Shown: positions 7,416 through 16,095 of the stretch, one piece after another | How the letters are laid out: each line of letters opens with the position of its first letter | How positions within the stretch are numbered: position 1 is the first letter of the stretch | Assembly (NCBI GenBank): GCA_947258715.1 | Contig: CAMYJH010000023.1 | Coordinates: forward strand, 62,001-126,000 | Source: an uncultured Gammaproteobacteria bacterium | GTDB lineage: Bacteria; Pseudomonadota; Gammaproteobacteria; HK1 | Direction of reading: 5' to 3' | Length of the DNA: 64,000 bases | The notes under the pieces: generated by a model | The model's database searches: none | Told to the model about the DNA's origin: nothing | Seen by the model: the letters and a program-made list of their open reading frames with translations, nothing else | Made by a program: the position numbers and the translations under genes

Positions 7416-10088
7416 TTAGAAGTTCAGAGAAATATCACGGTGATGCGACAGACATTCGGCGATCTCTTCCGCCTGCGCTGTGGTCAGGCGTTTTTGCAGC
7501 CGCAGTCCGATGGATGCGCGAATCGCTTGGTCATAGTCGGCAAGCGCCGGAGACAAATCTTTAGCAGCTTGCTGTCGCCATTTCAGCTCGGCCTGGAACT
7601 TTTCCTGCGCCTCGGCCAGCAGGCCCGCCGCGCGTTCGCGATTCGGCAATTTGCCCTCGCGGACTCTGAACTCGCGTCTCGCCTTGGAAAGCGGCGAAAC
7701 AATGTCGCCGGTTCCATCGAGCTCGTTCAGCTGGCGTTCGACTTCCTTTATCGATTCCGTCACCTGTTCCGGCGTGGCCTCGGCAATGGGATCGGCCAGA
7801 GCGACGATCCGTGCCCCGACATTTTCAAGTTTCTCCGCTTGGCCGATTTGGGCGCGGATTTTGCTGACCGGTTCGTAGGCGCCGTCTACGTTTCTGCGGT
7901 AGGCGCGTCGCGCCCGTTTTTCCGCGTTTGCCAAATCGCTATAAGTTTTACGCTTCTGGGTCCAGTCCTTCGGTATGCTGGTCGCGAGTCGGATTTTTCC
8001 TTCTTCCACGTTTTCCTTTTCCTTGCTCAGCGCTTCGATGCGATCCGCCGGCGGGTCCTGGCTGCGAATGAGACGCACGCGTTCCTTCTCGAGATCTTCC
8101 AGCGTTGCATCGAGCTTTCGCAAATTTGCCTGAATCGAACGGACCTCGAAATGCACCGGGCGGTAGTCGGGCTCATAAGCCGCCCGTGCGGCATCCGTGG
8201 CGCGGACCTTTTCTACCAGTTCGAAGGTTGCCAGCGCCTTGTCATAGCTGCCTGACAGCAGGTTTCGCTGCTCTTCCGGCAGGTGGCTCAGATCCAGCGA
8301 GCGCGCCTTTTCGATGCTCGCGCGCAGCTTATCGGCATTGTTGTCGTAGTACTCGAAAAGGTACTCCTCCAGGCATTCCTGCAGCCGGGGATTCTGCGGC
8401 GGCGGGGCCGTTTCCGACGTCAGGTAGACGCGATTCGGCAGGTAGTTCACCAGGCTCGGAAAACTACCCGCCACGGCAAGGCCCGCAAGCTGCAGCAGAA
8501 TGAAGGCCGCCGCGCCGCGATAAATCTGGAGCGTCTTCACGTCCGGGGGCGCAACACCCCGCAAGTAGAAGAGCGCGAACCCAAACGGAGGGGTCAGAAA
8601 AGAGGTCTGGATGTTGAGCCCTACCATCACTCCCAGCCAAACGGCGGTAATGTTAGCGGCCGGATCCATCATCAGGATCGGCGCGACGATTGGCACCACG
8701 ACTACCGCAATCTCGATGAAGTCTAGAAAGAAGCCGAGTAGGAAAATCACCAGCATGACGACGATGAATTGGGTCCAAAAGCCGCCAGGCAAGCCGGTGA
8801 GGAAATGTTTCACCAGCTCCTCGCCGCCAAAGCCGCGAAATGCAGAGGTCAGCATGGCGGCACCGATGAGGATTATGAAAACCATCGATGTTGTCTTGGC
8901 GGTCTCCAGCATTACGCCGTTCAAGGTGTCTTCTATCTTGTAGGCGCGCCAGCCGCTCCAGACCACGGCTATCAGAAGACCGGTCACCGCGATGCCGGCG
9001 AGCGTGATGCCGATAGCATCCTTCGTGCCGCGAACGTTTTTGACGTTAATATCGAAGAACGCCAGCACCACGAAAATCAACACGATGGACACCACCGCCA
9101 GCGCCGCCGGCGTGTAGGTGTGACGTTTTCCAACGGAAAGACGGTAGCCGGCCATTATCATGGCCCCGATAGCGCCAATGGCACCCGCCTGATTGACCGT
9201 CGCGATTCCGAGCACGATGGATCCGAGCACGGCAAAGATGAGCGTCAGCGGCGGCACCAGGGCGAGAAAAACGCTGATTGCAAACTGCCGATCGTATTTA
9301 CCTCCGTAACGCACCGGCGGCGCGGATTTGGGACGCAGGATGGCGGTGACGAGAATGTAGAGCATGTAGATTGCGACCAGAACCAGCCCCGGAATGAATG
9401 CGCCCATGAACATGTCGCCGGCGCTGGCCGAGACGATGTCGAATTCAGAAGGCATGGAAAACTCGCCCGTCGCCGCCTTGTAATCCGCCTTGCGGGCCGT
9501 GCTCGCCTGGTCGGCGGCGCTCGCCAGCTGGTCGGCGAGGATGATGAGCACGATGGAAGGCGGAATGATCTGGCCAAGGGTTCCCGAAGCGCAGATGGTC
9601 CCGGTTGCCAGAGGCTTCGAGTAATTGTTGCGCAACATCGCGGGCAGCGAGATGAGGCCCATGGCGATGACCGTGGCGCCGACGATGCCCGTGGTGGCGG
9701 CAAGTAAGGCGCCTACGAACACCACCGAGATCCCGAGTCCGCCCGGAATCGGACCGAAGAGCTGCGCCATGGTCACCAGCAGATCTTCGGCCACCTTCGA
9801 GCGCTGCAGCATGATCCCCATGAAAACGAACAGCGGGATCGCTATCAGCGTGTCCCGCTCCACGTCCCAGTAGAGACTGCGGAAGTTGGTGACGCCGGCG
9901 CTCAGCCACTCGATAGGACCGCCCTGGGCAAAGTAGGCGCTCGGGTCGTTGGCGAATAACCAGCCGCAGAGGGCGGCTAAACCGATGGCGCCGATGGCAG
10001 AGCCCGGTAGGGCGAACGCCACCGGAAAGCCCGACGTCAGCGCCGCCACCATGAGAAGAATCAGGACCGCGAGAAAGAAAAGTTCCAT
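7416..10088 (-). CDS. dctM: TRAP transporter large permease DctM with a long C-terminal helical extension
   Basis: Membrane transport subunit of a tripartite ATP-independent periplasmic (sodium-driven) uptake system. Residues 1 to about 557 form the DctM membrane domain (start MELFFLAVLILLMV; PLFVFMGIMLQ; GATVIAMGLISLPAML; IIPPSIVLIIL; FLTPPFGFALFY). It carries an extra loop and helices near residues 185-400 that make it longer than the usual 425. Residues 558-890 are an added 333-residue soluble region rich in Lys, Glu, Arg and Ala with heptad-like helices, so probably coiled coil. Function of this tail is unknown. No good ribosome binding site is visible. It lies 224 bases after dctQ in the same direction. 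Confidence 0.9.
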   Translation of the reverse strand: MELFFLAVLILLMVAALTSGFPVAFALPGSAIGAIGLAALCGWLFANDPSAYFAQGGPIEWLSAGVTNFRSLYWDVERDTLIAIPLFVFMGIMLQRSKVAEDLLVTMAQLFGPIPGGLGISVVFVGALLAATTGIVGATVIAMGLISLPAMLRNNYSKPLATGTICASGTLGQIIPPSIVLIILADQLASAADQASTARKADYKAATGEFSMPSEFDIVSASAGDMFMGAFIPGLVLVAIYMLYILVTAILRPKSAPPVRYGGKYDRQFAISVFLALVPPLTLIFAVLGSIVLGIATVNQAGAIGAIGAMIMAGYRLSVGKRHTYTPAALAVVSIVLIFVVLAFFDINVKNVRGTKDAIGITLAGIAVTGLLIAVVWSGWRAYKIEDTLNGVMLETAKTTSMVFIILIGAAMLTSAFRGFGGEELVKHFLTGLPGGFWTQFIVVMLVIFLLGFFLDFIEIAVVVVPIVAPILMMDPAANITAVWLGVMVGLNIQTSFLTPPFGFALFYLRGVAPPDVKTLQIYRGAAAFILLQLAGLAVAGSFPSLVNYLPNRVYLTSETAPPPQNPRLQECLEEYLFEYYDNNADKLRASIEKARSLDLSHLPEEQRNLLSGSYDKALATFELVEKVRATDAARAAYEPDYRPVHFEVRSIQANLRKLDATLEDLEKERVRLIRSQDPPADRIEALSKEKENVEEGKIRLATSIPKDWTQKRKTYSDLANAEKRARRAYRRNVDGAYEPVSKIRAQIGQAEKLENVGARIVALADPIAEATPEQVTESIKEVERQLNELDGTGDIVSPLSKARREFRVREGKLPNRERAAGLLAEAQEKFQAELKWRQQAAKDLSPALADYDQAIRASIGLRLQKRLTTAQAEEIAECLSHHRDISLNF

Positions 10089-10312
10089 CGCTTAAATAGC
10101 TGCCCGCGGCAACGTTAAATCACGGGCTTCAATCGAAGGCCTGACTGAGACGCCACAAAGGCGTTTCCAGGGTGCGGTTTTTTCTATGCGCTTCATGTCT
10201 ATCCCCCTCCCCAATCCGCCCCCAGGGTCCGCGGTGAGGTAGAGCCGGCGAACGGCCCGTGATGGTCAGCTCGCAGCCGCTATTTCGTTATCGAACGGCA
10301 ACCATTACCGCG

Positions 10313-11404
10313 TCAGCGATGCAGCACCAGCCCCACGTCTCCGTGCCCTTCCTTATGACCCGGCTCACCGCGCAGGTCGGCAACGGCGTCGAGAAAATAG
10401 CTCGCGAACTGGATGGTCATGGAGAGCGCGAAGACCACCAGAAAGCCCGCCATCATGTACTTGGTGTACATTCCAAAGCCGCTTTGTGAGATCTCGAAGC
10501 TCAACAGCGGGCTGTTGAGGCTGCTTCCCTTGCTCCACATACCCTGGGTCAGGATCACCCAGCAAAGGGGTATCCCCAGCAGCACCGAGCCTATGGCGTT
10601 GGTCCATGCTTTTCCCCGTAGACTGAAGTGCGCGTAAAGCACGTCCACGCGCACGTGGCCGTCATCAATGAGCGCGTGGGCGCTCGCGAACAGGAACAGC
10701 GCCGCGTACCAGAATCGCACCAGGTCGCCCATGAAACCCTGCTCGTAGGAGAAGACGAAACGCGAAATGACGATCTGAAACTCGGCGACGACTACCAGCA
10801 GAGCGAGCCAGGTAAAGCCCAAGCCACGTACGAAAAAGGCCACCACGAAGCTGACGACAATCAGCGGCCAGTGGACGTAGGTGCCGCGATAGCTGGGACG
10901 ACCCAGCTGGGTCGTGAGTTCGGCGCCGACCCAGGCTTCCAGAAATCCCTCGACCCGAAGAAAAGAGATGGCCACGTCCGCAATACCGACGATGAGCACG
11001 GCCCAAAAGGCCGCGCGCACGATATAGGCCGCCAGCGCCGACAGAACATTGGCATCCTCGCGCAGCGCGCGGCTGCGCGTGAGCATCACCAGAGCGATGA
11101 CGGCGAAGATTACACCGGGGTAGCTCGAGAACTGCAGCCATCCAAGCGCGACTGCGCCCCCCTGTAACGGCGACTGCAGCGACGCCGAGCCGAACCAGCC
11201 CTGGTGGGATAAGAATATGGGAACGCCGGGCCACTCGACCCAGTAGGTCAGATGATTGTTGAGCAGGAACACCAGCGTCACGGCGACGACGGCGCCGGCA
11301 AATGCGCGCGCCGCGAGCGCGCCTCGTCCGCCGCCGACGTTGATCGCGTGTCGGCCGTGGACCGGTTCTGTTGACGGCTCAGCAGCTTCCGTGGTGGTCA
11401 TCAC
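10313..11404 (-). CDS. dctQ: TRAP transporter small permease DctQ, enlarged
   Basis: Small membrane subunit that joins DctM to form the TRAP carrier. At 363 residues it is about twice the usual DctQ length. The N-terminal half has several extra membrane spans with a loop between the first two; the DctQ-like core is in the C-terminal half (VVVAEFQIVISRFVF; RFWYAALFLFASAHALIDDGHVRVDVLY, given here as the position of the R-V-D-V motif typical of DctQ). The start MMTTTEA lacks a strong ribosome binding site. It lies between dctP and dctM and should be in one operon with them. A GC palindrome separates it from dctP. Confidence 0.85.
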   Translation of the reverse strand: MMTTTEAAEPSTEPVHGRHAINVGGGRGALAARAFAGAVVAVTLVFLLNNHLTYWVEWPGVPIFLSHQGWFGSASLQSPLQGGAVALGWLQFSSYPGVIFAVIALVMLTRSRALREDANVLSALAAYIVRAAFWAVLIVGIADVAISFLRVEGFLEAWVGAELTTQLGRPSYRGTYVHWPLIVVSFVVAFFVRGLGFTWLALLVVVAEFQIVISRFVFSYEQGFMGDLVRFWYAALFLFASAHALIDDGHVRVDVLYAHFSLRGKAWTNAIGSVLLGIPLCWVILTQGMWSKGSSLNSPLLSFEISQSGFGMYTKYMMAGFLVVFALSMTIQFASYFLDAVADLRGEPGHKEGHGDVGLVLHR

Positions 11405-11522
11405 TCATGATCCAGGCTCAGCATTCCGGGTAATCCGATCCTTCGATGGAGTCGAATCCTGGCCCGGGCTGCGTTCGGTTCCCGCCCCGTGCGGGCGTCA
11501 ACGACGCCCGGCCGAGCCGCGA

Positions 11523-11544
11523 GGCGGAGCCGATCGGCTCCGCC
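11523..11544. other. Perfect GC palindrome between dctP and dctQ
   Basis: A 22-base perfect palindrome (half-site GGCGGAGCCGA) 30 bases after the dctP stop. No T-run follows, so it is more likely a transcript-stabilising hairpin than a terminator. It holds the same place after a binding-protein gene as the hairpin at 1396-1423. Confidence 0.7.
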
Positions 11545-11573
11545 TTCCCGCTTTCAGTCTACTCGCGGTCCTG

Positions 11574-12607
11574 CTAGATCTTGAGCACGCGGTTGCGCTG
11601 GGCCATGTATTCCTGGTCAGCAATCTTTGCCCAGCTGCCCACGTCCTGACGCGACCTGACAAAGCTGTCGTCAATCTTCCTGGCCAGTTCGCTGTGCGCG
11701 CGGACCTCTTCAAACACCTCCGCTGTTGCGTCGCCGAAGGCATCGTAGATGTCGTCGTTGAAGCGCCGAAGCTGAACACCCTGTTCTTTAATGAGCTTCG
11801 CCAGCGATGCGCCGTTCTTGGCGTTGTATTCCGCCATCATGACGTCGTTCTCCATTGCCGCCGCCGCCTCGATGGTGAGCTGGTCGGACTTGGACAGCCC
11901 GTCCCAAAACTTCTTATTCATACCGAGCGAGAGCGCGGAGCCCGGTTCGTGGAAGCCAGGGTAGTAATAGTACTTGGCGGCCTCGTAGAACTTCATGAAG
12001 CTGTCGTTCCAAGGCCCGACCCACTCGGTGGCGTCGATGGCGCCAGAAACCAGGTTCTCGTAGATCTGGCTGCCCGGAAGGGATACCTGAGACGCTCCAA
12101 GCTTGGCGATGACGTCGCCGCCGAGGCCCGGGATACGCATCTTCAGGCCCTTGAAGTCATTGGGTGACCTCATCTCCTTGCGGAACCAGCCGCCCATCTG
12201 CACGCCGGTGTTGCCGCACAGCACGCATTTCAGGCCAAAGTCAGCAGCGAGCTCGTCCCACAGCTCCTGGCCACCGCCGAACCGGATCCAGGCGTTGCAC
12301 TCGGTGTAGGTCAGTCCGAAGGGTACCGCGGTGTAGTACGCCCAACCAGGGTGTTTACCCTTCCAGTAATAATCTGCGGCGTGATACATCTGCGCGTTGC
12401 CGGAGGCCACCTCATCGAAGGAATCGAACGGCTTGACCCGCTCGCCGCCGGCGAAGCGCCGGTGCCCAGTCCAGGAAAATCGCGCGGCCATGTGGTGACC
12501 ATGACTATTTCGATGCGCTGCTGCGCGATCGCGGGGAAGGCTACGCTCGCCGCAGCTGTCCCGGCAGCCGCACCTGCGGCGCCCTTGAGTACTTTTCTGC
12601 GTTTCAT
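11574..12607 (-). pseudogene. dctP: TRAP transporter substrate-binding protein DctP, frameshifted by an internal deletion
   Basis: The start MKRRKVLKG at 12607 has GGGAG upstream and opens a twin-arginine-type signal peptide ending FPAIAQQ. The frame then reads TTWPRDFPGLGTGA up to about 12455 and is lost. The rest of DctP continues in another frame from GGERVKPFDSFDEVASGNAQMYHAADYY to the stop at 11574, with the ligand-domain pattern intact (WVGPWND; Y-Y-P-G-F-H-E-P). Compared with the family, about 25 residues are missing between the two parts. So this is a short out-of-frame deletion, either real or an assembly fault. As written the transporter has no intact binding protein. The junction lies in a palindrome, 12445-12462. 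Confidence 0.85.
12445..12462. repeat. 18-base palindromic repeat, copy 1 (at the dctP lesion)
   Basis: CCGCCGGCGAAGCGCCGG, containing the stem CCGGCG/CGCCGG, is found again exactly at 26694-26711 in an intergenic site. Here it covers the point where dctP loses its frame. Confidence 0.7.
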
Positions 12608-12816
12608 CTGTGTGATTTCTCCCGTTGAATTTCTTGTTATGGCTCTCTCCGTAATATCTCTGGTTCACGGTGAGATCGATGGACTCTATCGCCCGGTTCA
12701 GAGCGTCGTCGCTCTGGCCAAACGCCTTTACCCGTCGTACCCGCGCCAGCTTAATGGCGCGCCCCCCCGGGGACAAGGCCCGTGGGGGATCCGTGCGGAT
12801 CGATGGCTCGTGGGCC

Positions 12817-13411
12817 TCAGGCGCCCGGTTGGGGTTCGGAAAGCGCGGAAACGCGGCGGTAGAGGTTCATCAGCATGCCCGCGGTAGCGCCCCAGATGTA
12901 GCGGTTTTCATATTCGAAGACGTAATACCTGCGCCTCGAGCCGTGCCGCATGCGCATGTGGATCTGATGATTTTCCGGGTCGAGGAGAAAATTGAGCGGG
13001 ACCTCGAAGGTGTCGGCCACTTCGAACTCGTCGATGGCGAGAGAAAATCCGGGGCTGACGAAGCCCACTACCGGGGTTATGAGATAACCCGTTACCGTTT
13101 CGTTCGGTGAGACCGATTTCCTCTGCAGTCTCGCGCAGCGCGGCGTCGATGACACCTTGGTCCCGGGGCTCGACGCGACCTCCGGGAAAGCTTACCTGAC
13201 CGGCGTGGTCGTGAAGATGATCGGTGCGCTGGGTAAGCAGCACGCTCAAACCTTCGGGGCGCTCCACCAGCGGAACGAGCACTGCGGCCGGGCGGAGCCG
13301 AGTTTGGCGCTCCGGCGGCGCGTTCAAGTCGTAATCGCTGAAACGCGCCTCGTCGCCGGCGGTGCCGGACTCATCGATCCGCTTTATGCCGGCAAGAATG
13401 ATGTCACGCAT
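12817..13411 (-). pseudogene. Nudix hydrolase (CoA pyrophosphatase-like), frameshifted
   Basis: The first part (start 13411, MRDIILAGIKRI) carries the UPF0035-type Nudix motif: LLTQRTDHL, then FPGG, then LRETAEEIGL. This family splits CoA and related nucleotides. Immediately after EEIGL the frame is lost; the second part continues in a different frame as SPNETVTGYLITPVVGFV and runs to SALSEPQPGA and the stop at 12817. The join needs two extra bases, as if CTCTCA had become CTCA at about 13108-13112. Together the two parts make a normal-length enzyme of about 198 residues. A sequencing or assembly slip is as likely as a true mutation. Confidence 0.85.
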
Positions 13412-13701
13412 TGAAATATTTCGGCCATCGGGCTAGTTCAGTGGACGCGATCCGTCTTCCTATTGAATATACGGAGGCCGCGATATTTGGCGCCCCCAGG
13501 GTACAAAAAACATCTTAGCAACCGTGCCGGATGGCGTCGTCCTGGGATTGGCGATGCCGTAAACTCGCGTGCGCTTGGCGGATACGGATGCTAAGTTTTT
13601 GTGGGTAGACGCCTGTTCCCGTTATTCGGGCGGTCGGGGGGTGGGCCCCCAGAGGAATGGCGCGTCCCTGGACTCCGTTCTCGTATCGAGCCTTTATCCA
13701 G

Positions 13702-14664
13702 ATGTCCGTAGTCAAGCCGAGCATAGGAAAACAGTCGCCGCAGGCGATTTTCGCCGCCATTGCGGCCAACATCGAGCGCGTGATCCGCGGCCAGACCGGC
13801 GCCGTAAGGCGGCTGCTGGCCGCGTTTGCGTCCGGGGGCCACGTGCTGCTGGAAGACGTGCCGGGAACCGGAAAGACCACCCTTGCCAAGGCGCTGGCCG
13901 TTTCCATCGACGCCGCGTTTCAGCGAATTCAGTTCACTCCTGATCTGCTTCCGGCGGATATTCTCGGGGTCTCGATCTACAACCAGAAGGACCAGGCCTT
14001 CGAGTTTCACCCGGGACCCGTTTTCACCAACATTCTTTTGGCGGATGAGATCAACCGCGCCTCGCCGCGGACGCAGTCCGCGCTGCTGGAGGCTATGGCC
14101 GAGGGCCAGGTGAGCCTGGACCGCGTGCGTCGTCCCCTGAACGAGAATTTCTTCGTTATCGCGACCCAGAATCCCATCGAGTTTCAGGGTACCTATCCCC
14201 TGCCCGAGGCGCAGATGGATCGTTTCGCGCTTCGCTTCAGTCTTGGCTACGTGCCCGCGGAGGAGGAGGTGGAGATTCTGTCAGATCAGGCCAACGCGCA
14301 CCCGCTGCAGAGCATCGGCCCGTGCGTCGCCCTCGACGACATAGATTTCCTGAAGCAGAGCGCGCGCAAAGTGCGCATCAGCGAAGAGCTGAAGCGCTAC
14401 ATCGTCGACCTCATCGGAGCGACCCGGAGCGCCGAGGGCATTCGCATCGGCGCCAGTCCCCGAGCCTCGCTGGCCTTCATGAAGTGCGCCCAGGCGCTGG
14501 CCCTGTTCGACGGCCGGGATTTCGTCATTCCCGAGGACATCCAGGAAATCGCGGTGTCGGTGGTGGCCCATCGCGTGGTCATGGAGCCCCAGGCCCGGTT
14601 TGCAGGGCTGTCTGCTGAGCGCGTTGTGGAGGACGCCCTCAAGAGCGTACCGGTTCCGGTCTGA
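13702..14664 (+). CDS. MoxR family AAA+ ATPase
   Basis: Cytoplasmic AAA+ chaperone-type ATPase of 320 residues from the ATG at 13702 (MSVVKPSIGK); an upstream in-frame start adds a non-conserved 15 residues. Walker A is GTGKTTLAKAL, Walker B is ILLADEINRASPRTQ with the usual MoxR insertion, sensor 1 is ATQNPIEFQGTYPLPEAQMDRF. It is followed after 36 bases by a DUF58 gene and then a transglutaminase-like gene, the common MoxR operon. Members are thought to help mature or insert metal into partner proteins, but the client here is not known. Confidence 0.95.
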   Translation: MSVVKPSIGKQSPQAIFAAIAANIERVIRGQTGAVRRLLAAFASGGHVLLEDVPGTGKTTLAKALAVSIDAAFQRIQFTPDLLPADILGVSIYNQKDQAFEFHPGPVFTNILLADEINRASPRTQSALLEAMAEGQVSLDRVRRPLNENFFVIATQNPIEFQGTYPLPEAQMDRFALRFSLGYVPAEEEVEILSDQANAHPLQSIGPCVALDDIDFLKQSARKVRISEELKRYIVDLIGATRSAEGIRIGASPRASLAFMKCAQALALFDGRDFVIPEDIQEIAVSVVAHRVVMEPQARFAGLSAERVVEDALKSVPVPV

Positions 14665-14700
14665 CTCGGTCATCACCGCTACGCGAAGAGTCCCGGCGCG

Positions 14701-16095
14701 ATGATCTTCAGAAAGTTTCTGTTTCACAACTTTCATCTCGTTTATCGAGTCGACCAGTGGCTCAAGCGTCGCTTGACTCATGCCGGCATGCTGATGCTGG
14801 GTGCGCTGGTTCTCTCCGGCGTGTTCGGCATCAACACCCGCGCGACGCACTCCTATCAGTTGCTCATGCTCGTCGTCGCGGTGTTACTCGTGGGCGCGCT
14901 GAGCGCGCTGTTTTTCCGCGCCAAACTCAAGATTGCGCGGCGTCTTCCTCGCTTCGCCACTGCGGATCAGTCGCTGACCTACACGGTTTCGCTGAAGAAC
15001 GAGGGAAAACGCGCTGAGCGCGGCCTGATCATTCGCGAACAGCTCTCGGCGGCCCCGCCCAGCGCCCCCGAATTCGTTAATCGGCGAGAGCCGGCGGATG
15101 CCAGACGAAACTGGTTCGACCGTCAGGTGGGTTATCCGCGCTGGGCCAATTTCATGCGCTGGCGTCGCGGTGCGAGCTCTGAGGAACTGATGCTTCCCGA
15201 CTTGCCGCCCGGGGAATGGGTGGAGGCGCGCTTGCGGCTCCTTCTCCACCGGCGGGGATTCGTACGCCTGCGCGCGGTGATGATCGCCAAGGCGGACCCG
15301 CTGGGTGTGTTCAAGGCGATCGTGCGAGCGGGCCGTCCGGAATCCCTTTTGGTACTTCCCCGACGATACGAGGTCAGCTGGGCGGAGTTGCTCGGGCGCG
15401 CCCAGGACCGCATCGGCGGTCAAAGCCAGGCCACATCCGCCGGAGGGTCCGAAGAGTTCGCCTCACTTCGGGAGTACCGGCCCGGCGATCCGATGCGACA
15501 CATTCACTGGAAAGGCTGGGCGCGCCTGGGCCAGCCCGTTGTACGCGAATTCCACGAAGAGTGTTTCGTCCGCCAGGGCCTGATCTTGGACACATTTCTG
15601 CCCGGCGAAACCTCCAACGCGTGTTTCGAGGAGGCGGTTTCGGTTGCAGCCTCCTTCGCTTACGCCGCACCCGCGGGCACCGGAACCCTGGAGCTGATGT
15701 TCGTCGGCGAGCGGGTATATCAGGTGGAAAGCGGCCGAGGGCCCGGCGCCGCAGACCGCCTTTTGGAGGCGCTGGCGTGCGTCGAGGCAACGCCCAATCA
15801 GCCGTTCGCGCGCTTGCAGAAGGCGGTGGTCGGCCGAGCGGCGGAGTTGAGCGCATGCGTCTGTGTGCTGCTCGCCTGGGACGAGGCGCGGCGTGAGATG
15901 GTAGCCCGTTTGCGAAATCTGGGCGTGCCGCTTCTGGTGTTGGTGCTGGTGGACGGCGACGCTGATCTCGAACCCGGACCGATGTCGGATTGCCCGACGC
16001 GCTTCAAACGGCTGCGTGTAGAACACGTCGAACAGGACCTGATCCGGGAGGATCAAGCCGAGACAGGATCGGATTCACCGGGGCAGGCGGCATGA
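14701..16095 (+). CDS. DUF58 domain-containing protein
   Basis: A 464-residue membrane protein and standard partner of MoxR ATPases. Two hydrophobic segments near residues 25-75 anchor it; the rest is soluble. The DUF58 signature is clear: EEFASLREYRPGDPMRHIHWKGWARLG, here the R-E-Y-x-x-G-D core followed by I-H-W-K. A VWA-like fold follows in this family. Its stop overlaps the next start by four bases (ATGA), so the downstream transglutaminase-like protein is translationally coupled. Confidence 0.93.
   Translation: MIFRKFLFHNFHLVYRVDQWLKRRLTHAGMLMLGALVLSGVFGINTRATHSYQLLMLVVAVLLVGALSALFFRAKLKIARRLPRFATADQSLTYTVSLKNEGKRAERGLIIREQLSAAPPSAPEFVNRREPADARRNWFDRQVGYPRWANFMRWRRGASSEELMLPDLPPGEWVEARLRLLLHRRGFVRLRAVMIAKADPLGVFKAIVRAGRPESLLVLPRRYEVSWAELLGRAQDRIGGQSQATSAGGSEEFASLREYRPGDPMRHIHWKGWARLGQPVVREFHEECFVRQGLILDTFLPGETSNACFEEAVSVAASFAYAAPAGTGTLELMFVGERVYQVESGRGPGAADRLLEALACVEATPNQPFARLQKAVVGRAAELSACVCVLLAWDEARREMVARLRNLGVPLLVLVLVDGDADLEPGPMSDCPTRFKRLRVEHVEQDLIREDQAETGSDSPGQAA

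Noticed and set aside
15990..16091. Longer start for the transglutaminase-like protein
   Set aside because: The extra 34 codons lie within the DUF58 gene and look random; the ATGA overlap start at 16092 is the normal arrangement.
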